Notes: generated by a model not told the origin, from the letters alone. A DNA stretch of 64,000 nt from Aidingimonas halophila (GCF_900106955.1 NZ_FNNI01000001.1:124001-188000), one strand, 5' to 3'; shown: positions 38,943 to 50,877, numbered from the stretch's first letter. Made by a program: numbers and translations.

Positions 38943-40663
38943 TAGCGCTCCTGAGCCTCAGACTGCTGGTCGGGTGGGACGTCCAGCAGCCGCAATGCAC
39001 TCCCCGTTACCCGGGAAAAAACGGGCGCCGCGACCGCGCCACCATAATACTCATCGCCCCGAGGATGATCGATCATCACGACCGTCACAATGCGAGGCTC
39101 CGACACAGGGGCAATGCCTGCAAACAAACTACGGTAGGCATCTTTTTCATAACCTCCCGGAGAGGACTTGCGTGAAGTCCCCGTTTTCCCGGCAATACGA
39201 TACCCCGACACAGCAGCCCGATGTCCCCCCGCACCTGGCTGCACTGACTCTTCCAGCATCCTCAAGAGCTCATGGGATATTTCTGGATCGAAGACCTGCG
39301 TGCCCTCAGGTGATTCATTGCGCTTGAGCAGCGACGGCTCCAAACGCCGTCCATCATTGGCAATAGCGGTATAGGCACTGGCCAGTTGCAGTGTCGATAC
39401 CGACAGGCCATATCCATAGGAAAGTGCCGCACGTTGGCTTCGTGACCATCGCACCGGCGGCGGTACGCTGCCGTCTGCTTCCCCCGGAAATCCTGTTTCG
39501 GGCGGCTGGCCCAACCCTAAAGCGTTATAGCGTTCCCAAAGTGTCGTGTCATCGAGCTCCAGTGCAATGCGTGACATACCGATGTTGGACGATTTTTCGA
39601 GTATCTCCGCCAGTGTCAAGCGGCCATAGTTGCGAAAATCATGGATCGTGAACCCATCGATACGCATCCAGCCAGGCGATGTGTCGATGACAGTATCCGG
39701 CTCGTACTCCCCTGTAGATAATGCCGCAGACATCGCCAGCGGTTTCATGACCGAGCCAGGTTCAAAGACATCAACGATCGCCTGATTGCGCAATCCGCCA
39801 GGATCCATACCGGCGCGATCATTAGGATTGAACGAGGGGACATTGGCCATAGCCAGGACTTCGCCATTGCGGTTATCGATCATCACAAGGCTGCCACCTT
39901 TGGCATCATGCTCGGAAACGGCTGACTTGAGTTCACGGTAGGCCATGTATTGAAGCCGTTGATCGATGGATAGCGTCAAATCCCCCCCGGGTTTCGCATC
40001 CTGCAACAGCTTGACATCACGCACCAGTCGGCCGCGTCGATCTTTCAATACCCGTCGTTTGCCCGGCTCCCCGGCGAGGTGCCGTTGATAGGCAAGCTCC
40101 AACCCTTCCTGGCCTCGATCGTCGACATTGGTGACACCCAATAACTGTGCCGTCACCTCACCGGAGGGATAATAACGACGGTACTCATTCTCCGCATGAA
40201 CACCCGACAGGTTCAGATCCAGAACACGCTGCGCCGCTTCAGGGGTCAATTGACGGCGCAAATACATGAACTCGCGATCCTGATAACGCTCGATGCGGGC
40301 ATTGAGGTCCTCCAGATCCATATCGATCGCTCGGGCCAGCATCAGACGCTGAATATCATCTGCCGGTAGCTCTTCAGGCTCGGCCCAGAGCGTCACTACC
40401 GGTGTGGAAATCGCCAGAGGCTCACCATTGCGGTCCTTGATCATGCCTCGGTGTGCGCCAAGCGACTCCGTACGCAACGTTCTCGCATCGCCCTGTCCCT
40501 GCAGAAACGTACGATCGATGATATGAAGATCGACGATGCGCATACCCAGCAATCCCAATGCAACGATGACGATCGTGACCATCAGGGCATAACGACCACC
40601 ACGCATCGGCTCCATCGCGGGAGAGCGGCGTGACCTTGCGGATTCGCGGTGCTCTTCGCTCAC
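38942..40663 (-). CDS. ftsI: Septal peptidoglycan transpeptidase FtsI (PBP3)
   Basis: 573 residues (E. coli 588). One N-terminal membrane helix (about 26-45) follows a basic cytoplasmic tail; the class B pedestal runs to about 225. The penicillin-binding domain has SVMK with nucleophile Ser304 and Lys307, SSN in the second motif, and KTGT (GKTGTSRK) in the third. FtsI crosslinks septal peptidoglycan with FtsW. It starts with GTG overlapping the ftsL stop (GTGA) and has GAGGTG 8 nt upstream. Confidence 0.97.
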   Translation of the reverse strand: MSEEHRESARSRRSPAMEPMRGGRYALMVTIVIVALGLLGMRIVDLHIIDRTFLQGQGDARTLRTESLGAHRGMIKDRNGEPLAISTPVVTLWAEPEELPADDIQRLMLARAIDMDLEDLNARIERYQDREFMYLRRQLTPEAAQRVLDLNLSGVHAENEYRRYYPSGEVTAQLLGVTNVDDRGQEGLELAYQRHLAGEPGKRRVLKDRRGRLVRDVKLLQDAKPGGDLTLSIDQRLQYMAYRELKSAVSEHDAKGGSLVMIDNRNGEVLAMANVPSFNPNDRAGMDPGGLRNQAIVDVFEPGSVMKPLAMSAALSTGEYEPDTVIDTSPGWMRIDGFTIHDFRNYGRLTLAEILEKSSNIGMSRIALELDDTTLWERYNALGLGQPPETGFPGEADGSVPPPVRWSRSQRAALSYGYGLSVSTLQLASAYTAIANDGRRLEPSLLKRNESPEGTQVFDPEISHELLRMLEESVQPGAGGHRAAVSGYRIAGKTGTSRKSSPGGYEKDAYRSLFAGIAPVSEPRIVTVVMIDHPRGDEYYGGAVAAPVFSRVTGSALRLLDVPPDQQSEAQER

Positions 40664-40977
40664 GGACGAATCACCTCGGCCTCGTTGACATCAGGAAGGC
40701 GCATATCCAAGCGTTCCCCCGCCAGTTTTTCGATCCGTGCCGGGGATGACCATGCACTCTCTTCCAGCAGAAGTTGCCCCCATTCCGTCTGGAGTTGGTC
40801 CGCTTCCTGTTCGAGACGTTGCAGACGTGCATATTGCTCGCGCGTCAAATGCGCACTGGTAATGACTGCCAATGCGGTCCCCAACAGCAACAACAGCAAA
40901 CCTATCACCAACAGCAGCTGCCCACTGGGACGCCACCGGGCGCCAATTGCAGGGAACAAGGCTCGTCCTTTGAGCAT
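40660..40977 (-). CDS. ftsL: Cell division protein FtsL
   Basis: 105 residues (E. coli 121). A short cytoplasmic tail is followed by a strong membrane helix (LLLVIGLLLLLLGTALAVI, about 22-40). A periplasmic coiled coil with heptad leucines follows (LQRLEQEADQLQTEWGQLLLEE), then the conserved end RIEKLAGERLDMRLPDVNEAEVI. It forms the FtsQLB complex. ATG 40977 starts 8 bp after the rsmH stop; an earlier in-frame ATG at 41019 lies inside rsmH. Confidence 0.93.
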   Translation of the reverse strand: MLKGRALFPAIGARWRPSGQLLLVIGLLLLLLGTALAVITSAHLTREQYARLQRLEQEADQLQTEWGQLLLEESAWSSPARIEKLAGERLDMRLPDVNEAEVIRP

Positions 40978-40984
40978 ATCCGTT

Positions 40985-41941
40985 TCACACCAGCTTGCGC
41001 GCTGCGCGCAACACGGCACTGCGAGCGCGTGGATTGTCGTCGACTTCGCTTGCCTCTGGCCGCCTGGCTTTTCCCATCATTTCCAGGCGCCTGGCCAATT
41101 CATCATCACGAACGGGCATACCGCGTGGCAAATGACTATCGCCGCGTACATGCTCCCGAATGAAGCGCTTGACGCGCCTATCCTCCAATGAATGGAAGCT
41201 GATGACCACCAGGTGCCCTCCAGGAGCCAGTGCCTCCAATGCCGCCTTCAAGGCAGTGTCCAGCTGTTCCAGCTCGTTATTGATATGGATACGTAACGCC
41301 TGAAAAACCCGTGTAGCAGGATGCTTACCCTTCTCCCATGCTGGATGGGCGGCTTTCACGACCTCCGCCAGATCTTCGGTACGCTCGAATGGTCGCTCCT
41401 GGCGCCGCCGAACTATCGCTCGGCTGATACGTTTGGCAAAGCGTTCTTCACCTAACGATTTGAACACTCGTACCATTTCCGACTCACTGGCATATGCCAA
41501 CCACTGTGCAGCACTCTCGCCACGGGTAGGATCCATACGCATATCCAGTGGCCCGTCTCGGAGGAAACTGAAGCCTCGTTGCGGATCATCCAACTGAGGA
41601 GAGGACACCCCGATATCGAGCAATACCCCCGCAAGTCGACCATGGACACCGTGTCGTTCGGCGACTTGATCCAAGCTGGCGAACTCACCGGCTTCCATAA
41701 AGAAACGGGAATCATCGATCGACCGGGCGGCTTGCAACGCCTCGGGATCTCGATCAATGGCAATCAGGCGTCCGGATGGCGAGAGGCGATTCAATATGGC
41801 ACGCGCATGACCTCCCCGTCCGAAAGTGCCATCCAGATACACACCGTCAGGGTCATTCACCAAAATATCCACGGCTCCATCAAGGAGCACACTGGCATGG
41901 CGATAGGTCGGCGGTTCCGGAAGGTTATCTGAAGACGTCAT
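40985..41941 (-). CDS. rsmH: 16S rRNA (cytosine1402-N4)-methyltransferase RsmH
   Basis: 318 residues (E. coli 313). SAM-dependent methyltransferase acting on C1402 of 16S rRNA; rsmI close by modifies the ribose of the same nucleotide. Landmarks are YRHASVLLDGAVDIL, the SAM loop YLDGTFGRGGHARAIL, AIDRDPEAL, LLDIGVSSPQLDDPQRGFSF, and VISFHSLEDRRVKRFIREH. It is the first gene of the dcw cluster here: mraZ, usually upstream, is missing and rnpB lies 67 bp away. Confidence 0.97.
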   Translation of the reverse strand: MTSSDNLPEPPTYRHASVLLDGAVDILVNDPDGVYLDGTFGRGGHARAILNRLSPSGRLIAIDRDPEALQAARSIDDSRFFMEAGEFASLDQVAERHGVHGRLAGVLLDIGVSSPQLDDPQRGFSFLRDGPLDMRMDPTRGESAAQWLAYASESEMVRVFKSLGEERFAKRISRAIVRRRQERPFERTEDLAEVVKAAHPAWEKGKHPATRVFQALRIHINNELEQLDTALKAALEALAPGGHLVVISFHSLEDRRVKRFIREHVRGDSHLPRGMPVRDDELARRLEMMGKARRPEASEVDDNPRARSAVLRAARKLV

Positions 41942-42008
41942 GCAATTCTCAATCTGTCAGGCCATGGCGGGATAGACGCCAGGGGCCCGATGACGACGGA
42001 TGGAGTGA

Positions 42009-42369
<361 letters not shown>

Positions 42370-42375
42370 CAAGGG

Positions 42376-42404
42376 AGAATAACAGCCTCCCTGCTACCGC
42401 TCAA
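42376..42404 (-). promoter_or_regulatory. rnpB promoter
   Basis: Minus-strand TTGAGC (42399-42404), 17-nt spacer and TATTCT (42376-42381). The predicted start at about 42369 agrees with the 5' end deduced independently from P1 pairing. The -35 lies just past the rsmI stop codon. Confidence 0.75.
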
Positions 42405-42409
42405 GCGAT

Positions 42410-43282
42410 TCACTGCTCACTGTGCTGCGCCCTCTCCTTGGCGAGCTGGGCACGCTCATACCAATCCTTCTTTCCACCCCCCAATAGTTTCGACGCGACA
42501 GCCGCCACCTGTTTGACGCCGACCTTTTCAGCGATCATGGCATCAACCAAGCGTTGTCCCTCCACATTGACTGCTGTTTCGTCGTGGGTCGAGTCGGCGC
42601 CCTCAAGCATCACGACAAATTCGCCTCGCGACTGGTCAGGGTCACGCTCCATGAGAGACTGCAGTTGAGCAGGAGCCCCCTCAAGAAAGGTCTCGAACGT
42701 TTTGGTCAGTTCGCGAGCTAGCACGACACGCCGCTCACCACATATACCCTCGATATCTTTTAGCGTGTGGCGTATTCGATGAGGTGACTCATAGAAAACG
42801 AGCGTTTCCGGTCGTTTCGCAAGCATTTCAAGCCGGGAACGTCGCGCGCTTGACTTGGCGGGCAGAAAACCATGAAAAGAGAAGCTGTCAGTCGGCAGGC
42901 CGGATGCCGATAATGCCGCGATCAGGGCACAAGCTCCCGGAATGGGAATGATTCGATGCCCTGCCTCACGCAGCGCCCGCACGAGTAGAAACCCAGGATC
43001 ACTGATCAATGGCGTCCCCGCATCGCTGATCAATGCAACATCCTCACCGCGCTCAAGGCAGGCTGCGATCTGCGCAATACGGAAGTGTTCGTTGTGTTCA
43101 TGCAGCGACATCAGCGGCCGCTCCACTCCGAAATGCCGCAACAGGCGACCGCTGTGCCTCGTGTCTTCAACGGCGATCAACGCCACATTTCCCAGAACAT
43201 GAGCAGCACGAGCTGTCAGATCATCTAGATTCCCAATCGGTGTGGCGACCACGTACAATGCGCCGTAAGCTGATACAGTCAT
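42410..43282 (-). CDS. rsmI: 16S rRNA (cytidine1402-2'-O)-methyltransferase RsmI
   Basis: 290 residues (E. coli 286), a tetrapyrrole-methylase-fold enzyme methylating the ribose of C1402. Landmarks are LYVVATPIGNLDDLTARA, AVEDTRHSGRLLRHF, SDAGTPLISDPGFLLVR, IPGACALIAALSASGLPTDSFSFHGFLP and FYESPHRI. The frame is open to 43300, but ATG 43282 has CGGA 6 nt upstream and starts the family sequence. It is divergent from lpoA with a 44-bp gap. Confidence 0.96.
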   Translation of the reverse strand: MTVSAYGALYVVATPIGNLDDLTARAAHVLGNVALIAVEDTRHSGRLLRHFGVERPLMSLHEHNEHFRIAQIAACLERGEDVALISDAGTPLISDPGFLLVRALREAGHRIIPIPGACALIAALSASGLPTDSFSFHGFLPAKSSARRSRLEMLAKRPETLVFYESPHRIRHTLKDIEGICGERRVVLARELTKTFETFLEGAPAQLQSLMERDPDQSRGEFVVMLEGADSTHDETAVNVEGQRLVDAMIAEKVGVKQVAAVASKLLGGGKKDWYERAQLAKERAQHSEQ

Positions 43283-43326
43283 TGCGGTTCCGACATGCAA
43301 GTTACCCCAGACAAGGGATAGGATTT

Positions 43327-45142
43327 ATGGACAAATCGCCTCGAAATTTCCTGGCGGCGGCACTGCTGGCGCTTCTGGTAGCCGGTTGCGCAGGACAGCC
43401 CGGCCCCGTCGAACGCGAGGATGCCGATCCTCAGGAACTGCTGGAGCAAGCCGAGGAACAGTCCGCTGCTGACGCCGCACGCAGTCGACTGGAAGCGGCT
43501 GATATCCTAGCACGTCGTGGCAATGAAACGCAGGCTCTCGATATCGCCAAGGCGATCGATGCCGGCCAGCTGGAAAACGAGCAGCGAATCCGCTGGGCCT
43601 TGCTCCTTTCGGAACTGGCTTTGGATCATGAGGATGACAGGGCTGTTATCGAAGCCACTCAATTGCTTGATGAAGACCGGGATATTGCTACAGAAGACGC
43701 CAACATTCTGCGTCAGAGACGGGGGCTGGCACTGGGTAATCTTGGAGAACCGCTAGCCGCCACGGAAACGTTGATCGCACTACAGGAAGACACCGACAAT
43801 CTTGACCTGAATGACGCTATCTGGAAACAAATATCGCGTCTCGGCGAACGTCAGCTAGACAGTCTGGCGGCAGATGCCTCTCGATTGATGAGAGGCTGGA
43901 CGGAATTGGCGTCACTGCAACAACGCAGCGGCGGCGATATCAACCGTTTGATCCGGCTGTATGATGACTGGCAGGAGCGCTACTCCAGCCACCCAGCAGC
44001 CCGCCGCTCTCCTGCCAAACTTGACGCCTTGCGTGATTTGCGTGATGAGCAAGTGGAACGTATCGCTGTCCTGTTACCGGAATCCGGTTCACTTGCTGAT
44101 GTCGCCGGGGAGATACGTGAAGGCATGGAAGCGCGGCACATGCAAGCCGTCGAGGACGGCGAATCCACGCCACAAATCACATTTCTCGATTCCAGTAATA
44201 GCGACCTGGAATCGCTTTACGCCGAGGCGACCATGAATGGAGCACAGGTCGTGATCGGTCCATTGGACAAGGATCAGGTCAGCAGGCTGGAGAATCGCGA
44301 CGAACTGCCCTTGCCCACCCTGGCACTGAACTACGGGCAGTCCGAGGAGAATCAGGCCGACAACCTGTTCCAATATGGTCTGTCGGCCGAAGACGAAGCG
44401 CGTCAAGTCGCACGCCGAGCCTATCTTGATGGCCATCGCCGCAGTGCCGTTCTGATTCCCGACAATGACTGGGGGGAGCGCGTCGGCGAGGCATTTCGGC
44501 GTGAATGGGAGACGCAAGGAGGCGACGTTGCCACCGCTCTGCGCTATAACCCCGACGCCTCCGTCACCCGTGCCATCGAGCGACTGCTGGATGTCGATGG
44601 CAATGATCGTGCCCGTACTGACGACATCGACATGATGTTCCTGCTCGCACTGCCCCGTTACGCGAGACAGGTTCCTCCAACGCTCGATTACTACTATGCA
44701 GAAGAGTTACCGATCTACGGGACATCGCACCTCTATGAAGGCCGACCACAACCCGACAGCGATCATGACCTCAATGACGTGTTCTTCATCGATATTCCCT
44801 GGCTGCTTCCCGATGCCGCTGTTGGCGGTGAAGATGCACTGCCCTATGCCAACACTTACAAGACGCTCAGTGAAGAGAGCGATCCCTCCCTGCTCAAGCT
44901 AAAAGCCATGGGGGTCGATGCCTACGAGCTCGCACGCCGCCTACCACAGATTCAGCAGATCAGTGGTACGGAAGTTTTCGGTGCCACTGGCACATTGCGC
45001 GCGCAGGATGATGGACGTATACAACGCACACTTCCCTGGGCACAGTTCATTGACGGCATCCCCCAGTTGCCCATGCAGAGTGCCGCAAGAGGCATCTTCG
45101 GCGATGATTTCGATGATGCCTTCGGGGAGGAAAAGGAGGAAG

Positions 45143-45171
<29 letters not shown>
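43327..45171 (+). CDS. lpoA: Outer-membrane lipoprotein LpoA, activator of PBP1A
   Basis: 614 residues (E. coli 678). The lipoprotein signal ends LLVAGC with lipidated Cys21. Residues about 30-240 are a helical TPR-like domain with repeated Ala/Glu/Leu-rich helices. From about 240 there is a periplasmic-binding-protein-like domain (RIAVLLPESGSLADVAGEIREG, VIGPLDKDQV, ALNYG, VLIPDNDWGERVGEAF, GVDAYELARRLPQ). LpoA spans the periplasm to stimulate PBP1A. The last 22 residues are extremely acidic with a final run of five Asp. The frame is open upstream across rsmI, but the signal peptide fixes ATG 43327. Confidence 0.92.
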
Positions 45172-46724
<1,553 letters not shown>

Positions 46725-46751
46725 TCATTATGCAGTTAGCTAAGTAAACAA

Positions 46752-46773
46752 GGCAGGCCTGATGGAGCCTGCC
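46752..46773. terminator. Hairpin between convergent dolP and sspB
   Basis: GGCAGGC/GCCTGCC, 7 bp with an 8-nt loop. On the minus strand it is followed by TTGTTTACTT, a weak T-rich tail, so it more likely ends sspB transcripts. Confidence 0.55.
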
Positions 46774-46791
46774 CCGAATGAACAAGCGCTC

Positions 46792-47271
46792 TCACTTGAC
46801 GACTCGTAATGACGGTTTGCCTTTGTTGGGCGCTTTCGATTTACCCTCATCCTCGGCATCCGTAGCCGATGATTCGACGCTGGATAAATCGGGCTTTTTC
46901 TCGGCCTCATCGGATATGACAGGCTCCGACTCCTCTTCCGGCTCATCCTGACCAGGCATGACCGGCTCATGACCGAAGACCATGCCAACGCCATTTTCCC
47001 GAGCATAAAGAGCAATCAACGCATCGCTGGGTACCACCACTTCCATGGGGTGCCCCCCAAAGCGGGCATTGAATGTAATTGCATCGTTTCCTATTGAGAG
47101 TTCACGTACGGCCGACGGCGAGAGATTGAGCACAATCTGACCGTTCTGCACGAACTGCCTTGGCACCAGTACTCCTTCGCGTTCAGCATCCACGACGATA
47201 TACGGTGTCTGATCGTTGTCCAGCAGCCACTCGTATAGTGCTCTGGCAAGATAAGGACGGCTAGATAACAT
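46792..47271 (-). CDS. sspB: ClpXP protease specificity-enhancing factor SspB
   Basis: 159 residues. The folded domain (about 1-110, SSRPYLARALYEWLLDN, NLSPSAVRELSIGN, FNARFGGHPMEVVVP) binds ssrA-type tags. A flexible acidic linker follows, and the C-terminal KPSLRVVK is the ClpX-docking (XB) peptide, nearly identical to the one in E. coli. SspB delivers ssrA-tagged proteins and RseA to ClpXP. ATG 47271 has GAGG 7 nt upstream. Confidence 0.96.
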   Translation of the reverse strand: MLSSRPYLARALYEWLLDNDQTPYIVVDAEREGVLVPRQFVQNGQIVLNLSPSAVRELSIGNDAITFNARFGGHPMEVVVPSDALIALYARENGVGMVFGHEPVMPGQDEPEEESEPVISDEAEKKPDLSSVESSATDAEDEGKSKAPNKGKPSLRVVK

Positions 47272-47333
47272 GGGGGAACCTCGCTTTATCGCATACCGGA
47301 TAGGTGTCACGATTTCATCGCTATTCGCTGAAT

Positions 47334-47960
47334 TCAGGCGCGCATTTCCCGCTCGGCTTCGGAAAGCGATGCCTGGAAAGTGTCACGGGCAAACAGGCGC
47401 TCCATGTATGCCAGCAAAGGTTTGACCTGCTTTTCCGGCAATTCAATTCCCAATGCCGGCAAACGCCATAGCAAAGGCGCCATGCAACAATCCACCAATG
47501 AAAACTCTTCACTCATGAAAAACGGCATGTCTTCGAAGATGGGGGATATCCCCACCAAGCTTTCGCGTAATTCCTTACGTCCCCGGTCGGCGTCTTTCTT
47601 GGACCCACTGAGAATATCATCGACCAGCGGACACCATTCCCGTTCGATACGGTGCATCCACAAGCGACTCTGCGCTCTCGCTACCGGATAGACCGGCAAC
47701 AAGGGAGGATGCGGAAAACGTTCATCCAGATACTCCATCATCACCTTGGATTCGTAGAGTACCAAGTCCCTATCCAGCAGAGTCGGCACACTGTCATAGG
47801 GGTTCAGGTCCGCCAGCTCCTTGGGATGATTGTCTTCCGTAACATCCAGGATGTCGACAGCCACGCCTTTCTCGGCCAAGACGATACGCACTCGATGACT
47901 GAAGTGGTCGTCACTCCCGGAATAGAACGTCATCGACGACCGCTTTGTCACTACACCCAT
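47334..47960 (-). CDS. sspA: Stringent starvation protein A
   Basis: 208 residues (E. coli 212), glutathione-S-transferase fold without enzymatic activity in known members. The thioredoxin-like half has [24 protein letters not shown] and [37 protein letters not shown]; the helical half has [19 protein letters not shown]. SspA binds RNA polymerase and alters transcription in stationary and acid stress. ATG 47960 has AGGA 7 nt upstream. Confidence 0.96.
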   Translation of the reverse strand: MGVVTKRSSMTFYSGSDDHFSHRVRIVLAEKGVAVDILDVTEDNHPKELADLNPYDSVPTLLDRDLVLYESKVMMEYLDERFPHPPLLPVYPVARAQSRLWMHRIEREWCPLVDDILSGSKKDADRGRKELRESLVGISPIFEDMPFFMSEEFSLVDCCMAPLLWRLPALGIELPEKQVKPLLAYMERLFARDTFQASLSEAEREMRA

Positions 47961-48065
47961 GAAACAATCCTCACATTTGTCCGAACCCGAATGATAACAC
48001 GTCCTGACTGTGACACGCTGCCCATATACAGTACCGGACTTTCGATATCTGGCATAAAAGTCAAA

Positions 48066-48091
48066 GGCGCATGGCCCTGAGACCATGCGCC
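48066..48091 (-). terminator. Terminator of the petABC operon
   Basis: A perfect 9-bp stem GGCGCATGG/CCATGCGCC with an 8-nt loop lies 25 bp after the petC stop, followed on the minus strand by TTTGACTTTT. Confidence 0.8.
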
Positions 48092-48115
48092 CTCATGTCG
48101 AAGATCACTGCTGGA

Positions 48116-48853
48116 TCAATGCACGTCCCGCCAGTACTCTCGTTTGAGCAGGTAGGCTATGACGCCGAAGATGAACAGGAAGATCAAGACCTTTGGCCCC
48201 AATGTATTGGCCTGGAGCTTGGAGGGCTCCCCAACATAGGCCAAAAAATTGGTGAGATCGTAGACAGCCTCTTCGAATTCCTCGGGCTCCATCTCGCCAG
48301 GCTCTGTCACCTGAAGCACATCGCACGACCCATCCCCACTCGCATCTTCATCTTCAGGGCATACTTTCTCCTGGACCCCTTGCAAGGGCTCCAGCACATT
48401 AGGCATGGCCACCATATCGAAGACTTCGTTGTTGACGCCCGTGGGCTGATCTTCATCCTTATAAAAGGTCAGCAGGTATGAATATATCCAGTCGGTCCCT
48501 CGTAACCGACTGTGTAGTGTCAGATCGGGCGGCGGCGCTCCGAACCAGTTTTCCGCATCGCCCTTATCCATGGCGATATGCATCTGATCATTGAACAATA
48601 AATCGGAGGAGAAGATGAGATTGTCCTCGACCAGATCTTGAGGCATATCAAGATCACTCGCGGCGCGCGAGAAACGCTGATACTCCAGGGAATGGCATCC
48701 TAGGCAATAATTGACATACAGCTTCATGCCATTTTGCAGCGATGCCTTGTCCTCAAGATCCGGTGTCATCGAATACGGCAAGTCACTACTGGGCGCGGCG
48801 ACACCGACCAAGGGAACCAGCGCGAACAGCAGTGCGAACAGTTGCTTTTTCAT
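48116..48853 (-). CDS. petC: Cytochrome c1 of the bc1 complex
   Basis: 245 residues. A Sec signal peptide (about 1-20, cut after GVAA) is followed by the haem-binding CLGCH (Cys50, Cys53, His54). A single C-terminal membrane anchor lies near 213-235 (PKVLIFLFIFGVIAYLL). Cytochrome c1 takes electrons from the Rieske protein in ubiquinol oxidation. ATG 48853 overlaps the petB TAA by one base (TAATG). Confidence 0.96.
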   Translation of the reverse strand: MKKQLFALLFALVPLVGVAAPSSDLPYSMTPDLEDKASLQNGMKLYVNYCLGCHSLEYQRFSRAASDLDMPQDLVEDNLIFSSDLLFNDQMHIAMDKGDAENWFGAPPPDLTLHSRLRGTDWIYSYLLTFYKDEDQPTGVNNEVFDMVAMPNVLEPLQGVQEKVCPEDEDASGDGSCDVLQVTEPGEMEPEEFEEAVYDLTNFLAYVGEPSKLQANTLGPKVLIFLFIFGVIAYLLKREYWRDVH

Positions 48854-50112
48854 TAGCCAGTCACCCTTTCCGGAACGGGTTTTGTTTTTTCTATCCGTGT
48901 GTAGTACGGCATCAGCAGAAAGAACGCGAAATAGACTGCCGTACAAATCTGGGAAATCTGAGTCCGCACTCCAGTGGGTGGCAATACTCCCAGCACTCCC
49001 AGAATGCAGAAGCTGATCACAAACAGCCCCAGCATGATTCGTGAGAACCAGCCCTTGTAGCGCATCGAGCGTGCTGGACTACGATCCAGCCAAGGAAGAA
49101 CGAAGAGAATCGCAATCGCCGCTCCCATGGTCATGACACCAAGGAACTTGGCATCAAGGCCGAACAGGGAGAAGGTCACAGACCGCAACATGGCGTAAAA
49201 AGGCGTGAAATACCACACCGGCGCGATATGATCCGGTGTCGATAGCGGGTCAGCGGGTTCGAAATTGGGCTTTTCGATAAAATAACCGCCACCTTCAGGA
49301 AAATAGAAGACCACCACGCAGAACACGAAGAGGAAAACGGCGACCCCAAACAAGTCCTTGACAGTGTAGTAAGGGTGGAACGGTATGCCATCCAGGGGTT
49401 TGCCGGAAGCATCCTTCTTGTCCTTGATTTCGACCCCGTCAGGATTATTGGATCCGACTTCATGCAACGCAATGAGGTGGAGGACCACCAATCCCAGGAT
49501 GACGATAGGCAACGCCACCACATGCAGCGCAAAGAACCGGTTGAGCGTAATTCCCGACACGAGAAAATCGCCACGAATCCACTGCGCAAGGTCAGGCCCG
49601 ATAAGAGGAATCGCCGAGAACAACGAGATAATCACCTGAGCGCCCCAATAGGACATCTGCCCCCATGGCAGTAGATAGCCCATGAAGGCCTCGGCCATCA
49701 GCACCAGATAGATCGTCATGCCGAACACCCAGACGAGCTCTCTCGGCGCGCGATAGGAACCGTACAGCAAGCCGCGGAACATATGCAGATAGACAACGAC
49801 GAAAAATGCCGACGCCCCCGTTGAGTGCAGGTAGCGAATCAGCCACCCGTATTCGACATCACGCATGATGTACTCAATGGAGTCGAATGCCCCTTCGGCC
49901 GAGGGGTTATAGCTCATGGTAAGCCAGACCCCGGTCAGGATCTGGTTGACGAGCACCAACAACGCCAGTGAGCCAAAGAAATACCAGAAATTGAAATTCT
50001 TAGGGGCATAATACCTGGACAGATGCTCCTGCCACATCTGAGTGGCTGGGAAGCGGTCATCCACCCAACGCATGAACCCACGTTCCGCCTTGACGCGATT
50101 CGGATTACCCAT
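48853..50112 (-). CDS. petB: Cytochrome b of the bc1 complex
   Basis: 419 residues with eight or more membrane helices. Landmarks are WYFFGSLALLVLVNQILTG, the haem-ligand histidines in RYLHSTGASAFFVVVYLHMFRGL and LNRFFALHVVALPIVILGLVVLHLIALHEVG, the Qo-site region, and GSNNPDG. It holds both b haems and the quinone sites. ATG 50112 overlaps the petA TGA by one base. Confidence 0.97.
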   Translation of the reverse strand: MGNPNRVKAERGFMRWVDDRFPATQMWQEHLSRYYAPKNFNFWYFFGSLALLVLVNQILTGVWLTMSYNPSAEGAFDSIEYIMRDVEYGWLIRYLHSTGASAFFVVVYLHMFRGLLYGSYRAPRELVWVFGMTIYLVLMAEAFMGYLLPWGQMSYWGAQVIISLFSAIPLIGPDLAQWIRGDFLVSGITLNRFFALHVVALPIVILGLVVLHLIALHEVGSNNPDGVEIKDKKDASGKPLDGIPFHPYYTVKDLFGVAVFLFVFCVVVFYFPEGGGYFIEKPNFEPADPLSTPDHIAPVWYFTPFYAMLRSVTFSLFGLDAKFLGVMTMGAAIAILFVLPWLDRSPARSMRYKGWFSRIMLGLFVISFCILGVLGVLPPTGVRTQISQICTAVYFAFFLLMPYYTRIEKTKPVPERVTG

Positions 50113-50708
50113 CAGGCGCTCTCCTTGTCTTCCCCAACCCAGACGATATTGTCGCCTTCATAGCGATGTGGCGGCACTTCGAGATTGGTCGGCGCCGGGA
50201 CATTGACGAACACGCGACCAGCGAGGTCGAAGCGCGACCCGTGACAGGCACAGAAATAGCCACCCGGCCAATCGCCTCCCAGATCAGAAGCCCCCGGCTC
50301 AGGACGGAATGTCGGCGAACAGCCCAGATGGGTGCAAATGCCTACCAGGACGCCGACTTCGGGCTTGATGGAGCGAAGGGGACCAGAAATATATTCCGGT
50401 TGTTGGGGATCCTCAGAGTCAGGGTCCGCCAGTTGTGAGGTATCCAAATTCTCCGTCGCTTCGATCATTTCCTTGCTACGGCGCACCAGCCATACCGGCT
50501 TGCCGCGCCACTCGACGGTCATCTGCTGACCTTCCTCAAGCTTGGAAATATCGGCAGGTACAGGCGCTCCCGCTGCCCTCGCTCTGGCACTTGGCTGCCA
50601 TGAAGCGACAAAGGGAACCGCAACCCCGACAGCACCCACCGCCCCCACGACGGTAGTCGCTCCCACGAGGAAGCGGCGTCTCCCTTTGTTGATGCCGTGC
50701 TCTGTCAT
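50112..50708 (-). CDS. petA: Rieske iron-sulfur protein of the bc1 complex
   Basis: 198 residues. The N-terminus has a twin-arginine-type anchor KGRRRFLVGATTVVGAVGAVG. The 2Fe-2S cluster is bound by CTHLGCSP and CACHGSRFD, which also contain the disulfide cysteines. It is the first gene of petABC, with a promoter and a palindrome about 80-110 bp upstream. Confidence 0.97.
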   Translation of the reverse strand: MTEHGINKGRRRFLVGATTVVGAVGAVGVAVPFVASWQPSARARAAGAPVPADISKLEEGQQMTVEWRGKPVWLVRRSKEMIEATENLDTSQLADPDSEDPQQPEYISGPLRSIKPEVGVLVGICTHLGCSPTFRPEPGASDLGGDWPGGYFCACHGSRFDLAGRVFVNVPAPTNLEVPPHRYEGDNIVWVGEDKESA

Positions 50709-50788
50709 TGTAATGTTTCTCCCATCAACTCACCCGCGGTCTCTATTGTTCGCTGATGCCGGGCGACTCACGGACATTAATCCAAGCT

Positions 50789-50817
50789 ATGGTAAAAAAG
50801 TGAACAGTTCAACACAA
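50789..50817 (-). promoter_or_regulatory. Probable petABC promoter with palindrome in the spacer
   Basis: Minus-strand TTGTGT (50812-50817), 17-nt spacer and TACCAT (50789-50794). The spacer contains the palindrome TGAAC-N1-GTTCA (50801-50811), which could be an operator. The predicted start near 50782 gives a 74-nt leader. Confidence 0.45.
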
Positions 50818-50877
50818 GATAAGCAGTCTCTGACCTAAGTTGCATATGAGGCTTATCTATTTGATTTACATAAGAAA

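Noticed and set aside
43033-43326. 98-codon in-frame extension of lpoA across rsmI
   Set aside because: The lipoprotein signal peptide begins at ATG 43327, and the extension is antisense to rsmI.
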